64,000 nucleotides of DNA from Tetraselmis striata. Taxonomy: Eukaryota; Chlorophyta; Chlorodendrophyceae; Chlorodendrales; Chlorodendraceae. The DNA is taken from NCBI GenBank assembly GCA_006384855.1, contig VCJN01001642.1, forward strand, positions 1-64,000, given 5' to 3'. Below, in pieces: positions 54,319 through 64,000 of this stretch (its first letter is position 1; each line of letters begins with the position of its first letter). The position numbers and the translations under genes were made by a program. Under the pieces are notes generated by a model that was not told the DNA's origin, ran no database searches, and saw nothing but the letters and a program-made list of their open reading frames with translations.

Positions 54319-57300
54319 CTATTCCGCCGCTTCCATCGCGGGGCCTTCCGGCCTGTTCGCCCCGAGCCGGGCCAGCAGCTGCTCGCGCTTCGCTGCCGCC
54401 TTGCGCAGGTTCGCCTCCTTGACCGGTCCGAAGCCGCGCACCAGATCCGGCACCCGCGCGATCTCGACCAACAGGCCGTAGTCGGCCTCCCCGACCCGTG
54501 CCGCGATCCGCTCGAGATCCGCCAGGTAGCTTGCGACGAGCGCGCGCTCGGCCTTGCGTTCCGCCGTCCGTCCGAAGATGTCGAACACCCCGCCGCGCAG
54601 GCGCTTCAGCCGGGAAAGCAGGCCGAAGGCCGTGAAGATCCACGGCCCGAAGGCGATCTTCTTCGGCCGTCCGGTCTTGGGGTCGGCCTCGCGGGAGATC
54701 AGCGGCGGCGCCAGCATGACCTTCAGCTTGCGCGGATCGGCGAATTGCGTCTCTAGCTTTGCCTTGAACGCGGGATCGGAATAAAGCCGCGCCACCTCGT
54801 ATTCGTCCTTGTAGGCCATGACCTTGTAGAGCATGTCCGCAGCCGTGCGGGTCAGGCGCATGGTGCCGCCCCCCCTTGCCTCGTCCGCCGCGCGCACCGT
54901 GTCGATGGCAGCGAGGAAGGTCCGCGCATAGGCCTCGTCCTGATAGGCGGTCAATTCGCGTGCGAGGAAGGCGATCCGGTCGCAGAGATCCATATCCTCA
55001 GCCCTGGCGTCCGCATCCGGCGACGGCAGCGCGGCGAGCAGCGCCTCCGGCGTTTCGGCCAAACGCGCCCGGCGCGGAAGGCTGCAAGGTTCTTGTCGAC
55101 CGCCGCGCCGTTCAGCCGGATCGCGGCTTCCAGCGCATCGGTGGCAAGCGGCAGGCGGCCGGCCTGATGCGCCATGCCAACCAGCATCATGTTGGCGAAG
55201 ATCGCATCCCCCAGGACCGCTTCGGCCACGCCGGCAACGTCATGCGCATGAAACAGCGGGCAGGCCTCCTCCAGCGTCTTGCGCATGCGCGCCTCGTCGA
55301 AGGAGAGCGTCTGCTTCATGACGAATTCGGCCGTCGGCGCGACCCGCGAGTTGGCGAAGCCGGCGGTCTTCTGGCGATCGATCAGCGCGAGCTGCTCGGC
55401 GTTGGTCGCAACCACCATGTCGGAGGCGATCAGCACGTCGAGGCTGGCGGTGGGGATACGCGGGCCCTCGATGGTGCTGTCGGCTCGCGCGAAGCGGATG
55501 TGCGAGGTCACCGGTCCGCCCTTTTGCGCAAGACCGGTCATGTCGAGGGTCGAGGCCTGCTTGCCGTCCACATGGGCGGCCATGGCAAGCACGGCGGCGG
55601 TGGTCGTGACGCCCGCGCCGCCGATGCCGCCGATCAGCACATTGAGCGTTGTCTCAAGACCCGCGACCGGTGCGGGCGCCAGCCCGGCGACCAGCGCGTC
55701 GATATCGATGCCCTGCCCGTCCGCCTTGCGCAGCTCCGCGCCTTCCACGAAGACGAAGGAGGGGCAGAAGCCCTTCACGCAGGAGAAGTCCTTGTTGCAG
55801 GACGACTGGTTGATGCGCCGCTTTTCGCCGAAGGAGGTGGGAAGCGGTTCCACCGACAGGCAGTTGGACTGTACCGAACAATCGCCGCAGCCCTCGCAGA
55901 CGCGGTCGTTGATGAAGAGACGGCGATCCGGATCGGGGAAGGATCCGCGCTTGCGCCGGCGGCGTTTTTCCGCGGCACAGGTCTGGTCGAAGATCAGCGC
56001 GGTCACGCCCGAAATCGCCTGAAGTTCGGTCTGGACCTCCATCAGGTCGTCGCGGTGGCGCACGTCGGTTCCCGGCGCGAGATCGGACCGCCCGAGATAG
56101 GCGTCCGGCTCCTCGCTGACGACGACGACCCGTTCGACGCCCTCCGCCTCGAGCTGGCGGGTGATCTGCGGAACGGTGAGCGTGCCGTCATGCGGCTGAC
56201 CGCCGGTCATGGCGACCGCATCATTGAACAGGATCTTGTAGGTGATCGACACCTTCGAGGCGACGGCCTGGCGGATCGCCAGGATCGCGGAGTGAAAGTA
56301 AGTGCCGTCGCCGACATTGGCGAAGACATGAGTGTCCTTGGCAAAGGGCGATTGCCCAACCCAGAGCACGCCCTCGCCGCCCATGGCGATCTGGCCGTCG
56401 GTGGTCCGGCCAGCGACCTCCGTCATGGCGTGGCAGCCGATGCCCGGCAATGCCCTGGCGCCCTCCGGCACGACGGTGGAGGTGGAATGCGGACAGCCGG
56501 AGCAGAAATAGGGAACCCGCGCGGCGCGTTCCGCATGGCCCTGCGACCACATCACCTGCCGGTTCATCCGGTCGGCAACAGCGCGCATCTCCTCGCTGAC
56601 GAGGTCTGAGGGCAGATAACTGAGCAGCGCGGGAATGATTTCGGCAACCGCCAGTTCCAGCACGTCGGAGAGAAGCGGCGCACCGTCGGGCGTGCGCTTG
56701 CCCCAGATCTGCGGACGCATCCGCTCCGGCCAGCCGTAGGCGATTTCCTTGATCTGCGGTTCCAGGAAGGCGCGCTTGTGCTCCACCACCAGAAGCCGCT
56801 CCAGCCCCCGCGCGAAATCGGCGATCCCCTGCGGCTCCAGCGGCCAGGGCATCGCCACCTTGTAGATCGCAAGACCGATGTCGCGGGCCCGGGCCTCGTC
56901 GATGCCGATCATGTCGAAGGCCTGGCGCAGGTCGCGATAGGCCTTGCCGGTGGCAACGATGCCGATGCGCGGCTTGTTGGCGCCGAAGGCGACCCGGTCC
57001 AGTCCGTTCGCCCGCACATAGGCCTGGGCGGCGGGAACGCGGATGTCGCGCAGAAGCCGTTCGGTCTCCAGCCGGTTGCCGAGCAGCAGCACACGGTTCA
57101 GGTCTTCATCCGCACGCGGATCCTGCGACTTCGGCAAGACAAAGGTCAGACGGCGCGGGTCGACGGAAATCGTCGCCGAGGCGTCCATCGTGTCGGCCAG
57201 ACAGATCATCGCGCTCCACAGCCCGGAAAACCGCGACATGGCGATGCCGTGCAAGCCGAAGTCCAGCACTTCCTGAATGTCGGACGGGTTGAGCACCGGC

Positions 57301-57813
57301 ATTTCGACGTGTTCGAAGAAGAACTCCGACTGCGCCGGCAGGATCGAGGACTTGGCGAGATGATCGTCGCCGGCAAGCGCGAGAACCCCGCCATGCACGG
57401 CCGCGCCGCTGGCGTTGGCCTGACGCAGGACGTCGCCGGCGCGGTCGACGCCGGGCGCCTTGCCGTACCAGATGCCGAAGACACCGTCGTAATCGCTGCC
57501 CTTGCCGTGCTGGCCGACCTTCTGCGTGCCCCAGACCGCGGTCGCGCCGAGCTCCTCGTTCACGCCCGGCTTGAAGACGATGTTCGACGTCTGCGTATGA
57601 CGCCGGGCGCGCACCAGTTCGGTGTCGTAGCCGGCGAGCGGCGAGCCGCGATAGCCGGAAATGAAGCCTCCCGTCTTCAGCCCGGCCTCCGCGTCGAGGC
57701 GGGCCTGATCGAGCGGCAGCCCGCACCAGCGCCTGGATGCCGGTCAGATACACCTGGCCGCGCGTGGAGACATATTTGTCGTCGAGGGAAACGGTTCTGG
57801 CGATAACGTTCAT
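54319..57813 (-). pseudogene. fused indolepyruvate:ferredoxin oxidoreductase, two frameshifts
   Basis: About 1164 residues when corrected, an IorA-IorB fusion. The N-terminal TPP/pyruvate-oxidoreductase part has GFISGYRGSPLAGYDTEL and YFCSGCPHSTSTVVPEG. The ferredoxin-like part is VCEGCGDCSVQSNCL and SSCNKDFSCVKGFCPSF. The gamma part has GGIGGAGVTTTAAVLA. It decarboxylates aryl-pyruvates to acyl-CoA with reduced ferredoxin. An extra G at 57720-57722 breaks the N-terminus and a shift at about 55061-55070 breaks the C-terminus. Divergent from an Lrp-type regulator. Confidence 0.9.
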
Positions 57814-57927
57814 GGGACGGCCTCCTCATCCGTCGGGCGCGGGCCGGATGTCGGCCGCACGCGCCCCGGTGTTCACATGCCGTCCAATATCGTCCTTTTG
57901 GCAGTCCAATTCTGTGCTAACCTGCCG

Positions 57928-57955
57928 GAAACTTCCGCAATAATGGCAATATTGT
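57928..57955. promoter_or_regulatory. candidate Lrp-type operator in the divergent promoter region
   Basis: GCAATAATGGCAATATTG lies here, including the palindrome CAATATTG, within an AT-richer stretch of the 157-bp gap. Auto-regulation and control of the oxidoreductase are plausible but unproven. Confidence 0.3.
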
Positions 57956-57970
57956 TCCCCAAAGGGTGAT

Positions 57971-58450
57971 ATGAGCGAAAAAAGTCTTCTCGATCCGTCG
58001 GATATCCGGGTCCTGCAAATTCTCCAGCGCGACGCGTCGCTGTCGATCGCCGAAATCGCGCGCGAAGCCGGCATGAGCCAGACGCCCTGCTGGCGGCGCA
58101 TCAAGAAGCTGAAGGAAAACGGCATCATCCGCCAGGTGGTGGCGGTGGTCGACCGCGAGGCGGTGGGCCTCGGCTTCGTCGCCTATGCCTTCGTCAAGCT
58201 GGGCGTGCCGAGCCGCGACAACATGGAGACCTTCGACAAGCTGGTCGACCGCTGGCCGGAAGTCGTGATCTGCGAGAGAATCACCGGCGCGGTCGACTAT
58301 CTGATCAAGGTGGTCGCCACCGACATCAAGGCCTATGACGACTTTCTGCGGCTGAAGCTCCTGGACAACACGCTGGTCTCCGACGTGCAGTCCCGCATCG
58401 TGGTGCATACCGTCAAGCACACGGTCGCCCTGCCGATTCGCGAGACCTGA
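57971..58450 (+). CDS. Lrp/AsnC family transcriptional regulator
   Basis: 159 residues. An N-terminal winged helix-turn-helix (DIRVLQILQRDASLSIAEIA, GMSQTPCWRRIKKLKENGII) precedes the ligand-binding RAM domain (VVAVVDREAVGLGFVAYAFV, WPEVVICERITGAVDYLIKV). Such regulators bind amino acids. Its divergent position suggests control of the aryl-pyruvate oxidoreductase of aromatic amino-acid breakdown. Confidence 0.93.
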   Translation: MSEKSLLDPSDIRVLQILQRDASLSIAEIAREAGMSQTPCWRRIKKLKENGIIRQVVAVVDREAVGLGFVAYAFVKLGVPSRDNMETFDKLVDRWPEVVICERITGAVDYLIKVVATDIKAYDDFLRLKLLDNTLVSDVQSRIVVHTVKHTVALPIRET

Positions 58451-58746
58451 CGCCGGGTGCCGGGCGGATCCCGACCCGACGGTGCATCTGCAGGCGGCTG
58501 ACGCCTGACGCAAGCGGGGACTGAGCCGCGCCGGCACCGATCCGCGCGGCGCGCAGCGACAAGTGGGACGGCCCAGCCTTCCGGCTCGCTTTCGCGAGGC
58601 TGACGCGCCATGTCTTCGCGCATGACGCTTGGCTCGGCCCGCACGCATTGCTTTCTGCGCTCACCGTTCGGCACGGCCTGACGCATTGCATGGCTTCCAG
58701 CCGCCCGTTTCACCGTCATGTCGGGAGCGGTTCATTCCGCCCCCGG
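58451..58746. other. intergenic region, nothing recognised
   Basis: 296 bp between convergent genes. GC-rich, with short open frames but no homology pattern, terminator T run or RNA gene that I can support. Confidence 0.5.
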
Positions 58747-61463
58747 CTACGGCGTCGCCGGCGCGGCCGTCACCGGCAAGGTGACCTCGGCGATGGCGTC
58801 GTCGTCGGGCGCGGAGCGGACGGAGAAGCCGAGCGCCTGACACATGGCCAGCATCGTCGTGTTCTCCTTCAGCACCTCGCCCTTGATGGTCTCGATGCCG
58901 TCGGCCGCCGCATAGTCGATGATCAACTGCATCAAGGCCCAGCCGAGCCCGATCCCCTTGAGGCGCGACTGCACCAGGATGGCGTATTCGCCGCTGCGGT
59001 GGTCGGGATCCGCATGCAGCCGCACCACGCCGAGGATCTTCCCGGTCTCGGGATCGGTCGCGGCGAAGGCCATGGCGCGCGAATAATCGAGCTGGACGAG
59101 ACGCGCCATGAAGGCGTGATTGAACTCCTTGACCGGCGCAAAGAAGCGCAAACGCAGGTCTTCCGGCGACACGGTCTCGAAAAACGCGCGGTAGCGGTCC
59201 TCGTCCTCCGGGCGCACCGGCGCAACCCGCACCGTGGACCCGTCCTTCAGCTCCAGCGTGCGCTCCCACTCCTTGGGATAGGGCGCGATGGCGAGCCGCG
59301 ACGTGCCTCGCCGGCCCGCATGGGTCGCCGGTTCGGCCACCGCGATGCGGGCATCGAGGGCGCAGACCCCGAAGCGGTCCGCCACCAGCGGGTTGATGTC
59401 GAGCTCGAGGATTTCCGGAAGGTCGACGGCGATCTGCGCGAGCTTCACCAGCGTCAGCGCGATGGCGTCCATATCGGCGGCCGGAAGATTGCGGAATCCG
59501 GAAAGCAGCCGGCTCACCCGCGTCTGGCGGATCAGCGCCTGGGCGAGATTGAGATCGAGCGGCGGCAGCGCCAGCGCCACGTCGCCGATGATCTCCACTC
59601 CCGTGCCGCCATGTCCGAAGACAAGAACGGAGCCGAAGGTCGGATCGTCGGCGAGCCCAGCGAAGAGCTCCTGCCCCTGCGCCCGCGTCAGCATCGGCTG
59701 CAGCGCGAAGCCGGAAATCTCCGCGTGGGGATGGTCGCGCCGCACCCGCTCGCCGAGCGCCCGGGCCGCGTCTTCCACCGCCTCGCGGGTGGCAAGGTCA
59801 AGAAGCACGCCGCCGAAATCCGACTTGAACGGCAGGTCGGGCGACACCAGTTTGAGCGCCACCCGCGTGCCCTCGCCCAGGATCGCGTCGGCGATCCGTC
59901 CGGCCTCCTGCGGGTCGGCAGCCAGCCGCGTCGGCACCTGCCGGATGCCATAGGCATCGAGCACGATAGAAATCTCTTCCGGCGTGAGCCAGCTGCGCGA
60001 CTGGTCGAGCGCGGCGCGCACCACGGCGCGGGCGGTGTCGACATCGGGCGAGAAATCCGCAGGCAGGCTGGGCGGGGCCGCCATCAGCATCTCGCGACCT
60101 TCCGCGTAGCGCACCAGATGCATGAAGGCGCGCACCGCATCGAAGGCGCTGGCATGGGTGGGAACGCGGGCGGCATCCAGCGCCTGGCGGGGAAGCGGCG
60201 CACCGGCGGCAAGGGCGACCAGCAACGGCTTCTTGCGGCCATAGCCATGGGCGTGACCGCGCGCGCCATGGGCATGCGCAAGCGCCTCGGCGATGACGGC
60301 GACCGGCGAGAAGGCCGACGGCGCGACAACCGCGAGCACCGCGTCGACGGCCTTGTCGTCGAGCAGGGTCGAACCGCCCGCGCATAGGCCTCCGCCGGCG
60401 CCGTCTCATGCAGGGTCAGCGGGTTGACGTGGGCCACGCCGGGCCGTTGCAGGCCCTCCAGCGCCGCCTGGGTGTCGGGACCGGGCCGCGCCAGCGTGCC
60501 GCCCTGGCGTTGCAACTGGTCGCGGCGATCATCGACAGGCTGCCCCCGGTGGCGACGATGGCGAGGCGCCGGCCGTTCACCGGCTTGACCCGGGTCACGG
60601 TCTCGGCCGCCTCGAACATTTCGTCGATGTCGTCGATCCGCAGAACGCCGGCGCGCGCGAGCGCTGCATCGAACACGGCGTCGGGCGCGACGATGCGACC
60701 GGCATGGGTCCTTCCCTCGCCCCGGACCTCGCGACTTGCCCCGGAGCGCAGCACGATCACAGGCTTGGAGCGGGCCGCGGCGCGGGCGGCGGAGAGGAAC
60801 TTGCGCGGATTGGCGATGGTCTCCAGATGCACCAGGATCGCGCGCGTCTTGTAGTCGAGGGCAAACCAGTCGAGCAGGTCGGACACGTCGATATCGGTGC
60901 GCTGGCCAAGCGACACGGCGCCGGAAAAACCGATCCGGTTGGAGGCCGCCCAGGACAGCGTGGCATTCACGATCGTGCCGGAGCGGGCGATGAAGGCAAG
61001 GTCGCCGCCCTGCGCATCGGTGGCGCCCAGATGCGCGGCCACATTCGCGCCGGGCGCGGCAATGCCGAGACTTCCGGGGCCGAGCAGGCGCAGCGTGTTG
61101 GGACGGGCGGCGGCGAGCGCCGCGCGCACGTCCTCGTCGCTCCAGCGGTCGTAGCCGCCGGCAAGCGCGACCGCGGCGCGCGTGCCCGCGGCGCCGGCCG
61201 TGCGGATGATCTCGGCCGCATCACTGGCCTGGCCGACGTAGAGCAAAAGGTCGGGCGCGCGGTCGAGATCCTCGATGCGTCGTTTGGTGGCGAAAGGCCG
61301 CCGGCGCCTCCTTGCCGCATCCGACAAGCGTCATCGGCCCCTTGAAGCCGCTGTCGGCCAGACGGTTGAGCAGAAGGTCGAGCGCCTCGTCGCCAAACCG
61401 GTTGGGTCCGACGACCGCCAGCGACGCGGGGCGAAACAGGCCTTCGAGATTGCGAATGGTCAC
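58747..61463 (-). pseudogene. acyl-CoA synthetase (NDP-forming)-GNAT fusion protein, frameshifted
   Basis: Over 900 residues when corrected. An N-terminal CoA-binding domain (FRPASLAVVGPNRFGDEALD), ligase-CoA-like middle (IARSGTIVNATLSW), an ATP-grasp subdomain (VALKLVSPDLPFKSDFGGV) and a C-terminal GNAT domain (VRLHADPDHRSGEYAILVQ, KGIGLGWALMQLIIDYA). Proteins of this layout (Pat-type) acetylate lysines, e.g. of acyl-CoA synthetases. Shifts are at 61293-61295 (extra base), 60511-60519 and 60366-60371. The reading frames on each side are well conserved. Confidence 0.87.
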
Positions 61464-61577
61464 GGGAACGATCCTTCACCCGTCAATGCGCGATGCAGTG
61501 ACGTTGCGCCGACGATCTGTCGCCGGTTCCCCGGCAACGCCTCCCGTTCGATACCTGGTTCAAAAACACAAAAGGTC

Positions 61578-61619
61578 CATGGCACCGCCGCGTCGCGCAG
61601 TCGCGGCGGCGGTGCCATG
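61578..61619 (-). terminator. terminator-like long hairpin after the universal stress gene
   Basis: A 14-bp perfect inverted repeat, CATGGCACCGCCGC, around a 14-nt loop. On the minus strand it is followed by GACCTTTTGTGTTTTTG. It lies 50 bp past the stop of the stress-protein gene. Confidence 0.75.
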
Positions 61620-61668
61620 CAGGCCTGCAAAGGCTCCCCCCGCTACAGGCCCGGTCTAAGGGGCGCGC

Positions 61669-62496
61669 TCAATGCGCCATCATCACCGGCACGGTCATCG
61701 ACGCAAGAATGTCGCGCGTCGCGCCGCCGAACAGGAACTCGCGCATGCGCGAATGGCCGTAGCCGCCCATGGCGACCATGTCGATGTTGTTGTCCGACAC
61801 GTAGTTCAGGATCGCATCCGCGACACCGGAGGTCGGCCGCGGCACCACGTCGATCGTGACGTTGAGACCGTGGCGGGCCAGATAGGTGGCGATGTCGGCG
61901 CCCGGCTCCCCGGAGGTGCGACGCCCGGTCTCCACGATCATCACGGTGACCTTTTCCGCCATCTGCAGCAGCGGCAGGGCGGCATGCACCGCACGCGACG
62001 CGGTCGGGCTGCCGTCCCAGGCGACCATGACATTCTTCAGCGGCAGCGTGCTGCCGATATAGGGCACCACCAGCACCGGAACGCCGGCCTCGAACAGGAC
62101 GGATTCAATCAGCATCTCGCGCATGGGCTCCGGATCGTCCGGATTTTCCTGGCCGATCATGACGAGATCGGTCAGCCGGCAATGCGCCAGAAGCGTCTCC
62201 GTCGATCCGCCGGTGATGATTTCCGCGGTGCGGATCTCGGCGGTGACGCCGGCCTTGCGGGCCAGTTCGTTGAAGGTGTCGCCGGCTTCCTTTGCCGCCT
62301 TCAGCGCCTGGTTGCGGGCGATTTCCACATAGTCGGGCGGCATCGGCGCGGCAATGAAGCCCGGCACGACCGGCTCGAAGGCAACCGTCAGTCCCGTCAC
62401 ATGCGCTCCCGTGCGCGCGGCGAGATCCAAAGCGACCTGCGCGGTCTTCTGCTTGCCATTGAGATCGACAAGCGTGGTGATGTCCTTGATTGCCAT
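61669..62496 (-). CDS. universal stress protein, tandem UspA domains
   Basis: 275 residues with two UspA-like halves. The first opens ITTLVDLNGKQKTAQ and includes RLTDLVMIGQEN. The second opens NVMVAWDGSPTASRAV and ends with the ATP-binding DMVAMGGYGHSRMREFLFGG then ATRDIL. Only the second half keeps a full GxxGH(S)-type nucleotide loop. Cytoplasmic stress adaptation is known of the family. The ATG at 62496 has GGAGGGAATTCC upstream. Confidence 0.93.
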   Translation of the reverse strand: MAIKDITTLVDLNGKQKTAQVALDLAARTGAHVTGLTVAFEPVVPGFIAAPMPPDYVEIARNQALKAAKEAGDTFNELARKAGVTAEIRTAEIITGGSTETLLAHCRLTDLVMIGQENPDDPEPMREMLIESVLFEAGVPVLVVPYIGSTLPLKNVMVAWDGSPTASRAVHAALPLLQMAEKVTVMIVETGRRTSGEPGADIATYLARHGLNVTIDVVPRPTSGVADAILNYVSDNNIDMVAMGGYGHSRMREFLFGGATRDILASMTVPVMMAH

Positions 62497-62812
62497 GTGG
62501 AATTCCCTCCGTTCCGTGGGCAGGAAAGCACGTTAGCGAGTGCCCCGCCTTTTCGCAACAGAGCCTAAGCCGGCGCGATCCTTTCCTCCTTGACCGGGAT
62601 CAATTGCAGATGATTTCCGAATGAATTTCCAACGACTTTATCCACACCGCGGGAGCGCGCGTTACGCAATCGCCTGCCTCGCGGATCAAGTGTAAATCTT
62701 CGATCATTTTATTCGATTCATGAAAATCCACGAGCCACAGCGGACGTAAACAGGTTCGAAAGCGACATGAAAGTCTAGATCGCTGGACATCTAAATACAA
62801 TTGGAGGCAAGT
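62497..62812. other. divergent intergenic region (Usp / fasciclin)
   Basis: 316 bp, AT-richer at 62690-62805, which must hold the promoters of both genes. TGAAAG (62767) and TAAATA (62792) at about 18-bp spacing are a weak plus-strand promoter guess. Confidence 0.35.
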
Positions 62813-63301
62813 ATGCGTAAAACGGCAATCGGAATTGCAGCAGCGACGTTCTTTGCACTTGGCAGCGTGGCAAATGCCGCGAATATCGTGGAAACGGCCA
62901 AGAGCGCCGGATCGTTCAACACGCTGCTCGCGGCGGCCGAGGCGGCGGGCCTCGTCGAGGCGCTGAGCGCGCCCGGCCCGCTGACGGTCTTCGCCCCGAC
63001 GGATGAAGCATTCGCCGCCCTTCCCGAGGGCACCGTCGAGAACCTGCTGAAGCCGGAAAACAAGGACCAGCTTGCCGCGATCCTGACCTACCACGTCGTC
63101 GGTCAGAAGATCATGTCGGGCGATATCCCGGATGCGACCACCGAGGTCGAGACGCTGAGCTCCGGCGATGACAAGACCATCACCGTCGTGAAGTCCTCCA
63201 CCGGCGTGACGGTCGACGGCGCCACGGTCGTGACCGCCGACATCGAGGCGGACAACGGCGTGATCCATGTGATCGACAAGGTCATCCTGCCGTCGAACTG
63301 A
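62813..63301 (+). CDS. fasciclin (FAS1) domain protein, exported
   Basis: 162 residues. Signal peptide 1-22 (ending VANAA). The FAS1 fold shows NIVETAKSAGSFNTLLAAAE, GPLTVFAPTDEAFAALPEG, LTYHVVGQKI and NGVIHVIDKVILPSN, the H2 box. Single-domain FAS1 proteins are secreted adhesion or stress factors. GGAGG lies before the ATG at 62813; an in-frame TTG at 62801 is unlikely. Ends at the hairpin at 63347. Confidence 0.93.
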   Translation: MRKTAIGIAAATFFALGSVANAANIVETAKSAGSFNTLLAAAEAAGLVEALSAPGPLTVFAPTDEAFAALPEGTVENLLKPENKDQLAAILTYHVVGQKIMSGDIPDATTEVETLSSGDDKTITVVKSSTGVTVDGATVVTADIEADNGVIHVIDKVILPSN

Positions 63302-63346
63302 CGTGACTGACGTCGCCGCGCTTCCGTGTCAGGCGCGACGAGAAGA

Positions 63347-63373
63347 GGGGTCGGATCGTTCCGGCCCCTTTTT
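63347..63373 (+). terminator. rho-independent terminator after the fasciclin gene
   Basis: GGGGTCGGA, a TCGT loop, TCCGGCCCC and then TTTTT. Confidence 0.88.
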
Positions 63374-63422
63374 CATGCCGGCCGACGGACGCGGACCTCC
63401 GACGTTCAGCGCGCGTCCGGCC

Positions 63423-64000
63423 TCAGGAGCGGGCAGCCACCGCCGTGCGTGCCTCGGAGATCCTTTGTCCGCGCGCGACCGCCCCCCGGCCGCCAGTGGT
63501 TTCCCGGTAGAGTGCAAGCGTCTCGTGGTCGCCCTCCTCGGCCGGCGTGGTCGCCAGATCTGCGTAGGCGAAACGCTCGGGATCGGAGAAAATCCGCTTC
63601 TGCAAGCGGTTCACCCGCCAAACGCCCCAGGCGAGACGCGCAAGATTGCCGAACGACCGCGCCCAATGCCGCGGATAGAACACAAGCGCCGGCTCCAGCG
63701 GCAGGCCCGGACGCCGGTCGCGGCGGTAGCGCCGACGCAGCAACCCGCCTTCAAGCGGGTGCACGCCCTCAAGCTTGTAGGCGAGATAGAACTCGGTCAC
63801 CTCGTTGAGATTGATGCCCTTGTTCTTCTGCGCCGCGGACCGTCGGCCGATGCGTTCGATATGCTCCGGCGTGTAATAGGCGTGCCAGGCATCGCGATAG
63901 ATCCCGTCCCATTCGGCATCCGACATTGTCTCGTGATGGGTCACCCGCTGACAGGCGTCATATTTGTTCGGGTCCGGGTCCATCCAGACGCCGGCCTCCG
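63423..64000 (-). CDS. radical SAM protein, C-terminal part (cut by window edge)
   Basis: About 192 C-terminal residues; the frame runs on past 64000 (EAGVWMDPDPNKYDACQRVT). MSDAEWDGIYRDAWHAYYTP and KNKGINLNEVTEFYLAYKLE, then LRRRYRRDRRPGLPLEPALV, resemble the C-terminal extension of B12-binding-type radical SAM enzymes. The Fe-S and B12 domains would be outside the window, so function is not called. It is convergent with the fasciclin gene. Confidence 0.7.
   Translation of the reverse strand, partial: EAGVWMDPDPNKYDACQRVTHHETMSDAEWDGIYRDAWHAYYTPEHIERIGRRSAAQKNKGINLNEVTEFYLAYKLEGVHPLEGGLLRRRYRRDRRPGLPLEPALVFYPRHWARSFGNLARLAWGVWRVNRLQKRIFSDPERFAYADLATTPAEEGDHETLALYRETTGGRGAVARGQRISEARTAVAARS

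Noticed and set aside
53298..57813. P1 peptidase and indolepyruvate oxidoreductase as true pseudogenes
   Set aside because: Each break is one base, the parts keep all motifs, and the same kind of error recurs through the window.
1..64000. CRISPR arrays, prophage, insertion sequences, integration sites
   Set aside because: No regularly spaced repeats, transposase, integrase, phage structural gene or att-like duplication next to the tRNA was seen.

Overview
The window is about 64 kb of GC-rich, gene-dense chromosome from an alphaproteobacterium, most likely a Hyphomicrobiales/Rhizobiales relative (a Stappiaceae-like lineage is my best guess). The reasons are gene content typical of that group (DUF3126, a transglutaminase-like cysteine peptidase, folE-hisI, a PAS_5 protein, a fused indolepyruvate:ferredoxin oxidoreductase, meaB beside ppdK), CtrA-type TTAA-N7-TTAA sites and high GC. 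There is no rRNA, CRISPR array, prophage, insertion sequence or conjugative module. This is ordinary core and shell chromosome.

Layout. 0-5.5 kb: a truncated lytic transglycosylase, a MaoC/CitE-like pair, a flavin reductase/nitroreductase pair, a secreted repeat protein and a PlsC acyltransferase. 5.5-13.5 kb: thrS; a RimK-like ATP-grasp ligase paired with a GNAT-C39 peptidase fusion; yidD; a NifU-type scaffold; folE-hisI; a CBS protein. 13.6-20.8 kb: rhomboid protease, PAS and tandem PilZ proteins, the cysteine peptidase, gamma-carbonic anhydrase, two proteins of unknown function, DUF3126 and cysE. 21-28 kb: enoyl-CoA hydratase, two alpha/beta hydrolases, a small zinc-finger protein, an FAD monooxygenase, a CinA-like protein, gpt and an L,D-transpeptidase. 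28-37 kb: sfsA, trkH, tRNA-Leu(UAA), map, radC, gpx, DCC and DUF2256 proteins, a CHASE4-GGDEF-EAL protein and a GT32 glycosyltransferase. 37-47 kb: meaB-ppdK, a TPR protein with ispE, purU, polyprenyl synthetase, DUF2007 and a TrmN6-like methyltransferase. 47-64 kb: a MoxR/vWA pair, lrgA-lrgB, two YeeE/YedE genes, L,D-transpeptidase, flavin reductase, P1 peptidase, the fused indolepyruvate oxidoreductase with a divergent Lrp regulator, an acyl-CoA synthetase-GNAT fusion, a universal stress protein, a fasciclin protein and the C-terminus of a radical SAM protein.

The main caution is assembly quality. At least a dozen conserved genes, including ispE and cysE, carry single-base gains or losses, mostly in short homopolymers. 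In cysE and the enoyl-CoA hydratase two opposite indels cancel, leaving an open frame with a garbled central stretch. I read most of these as base-calling errors, not gene decay. They are typed pseudogene only where the frame is broken as written.

The most system-like locus is the ATP-grasp ligase plus GNAT-C39 peptidase pair at 7.8-10.4 kb. Other notable signals are CtrA-type sites, a BigR-like palindrome before the YeeE/YedE genes, an orphan terminator suggesting a small RNA, a 128-bp palindromic element, and three tandem duplications in or at the ends of genes.
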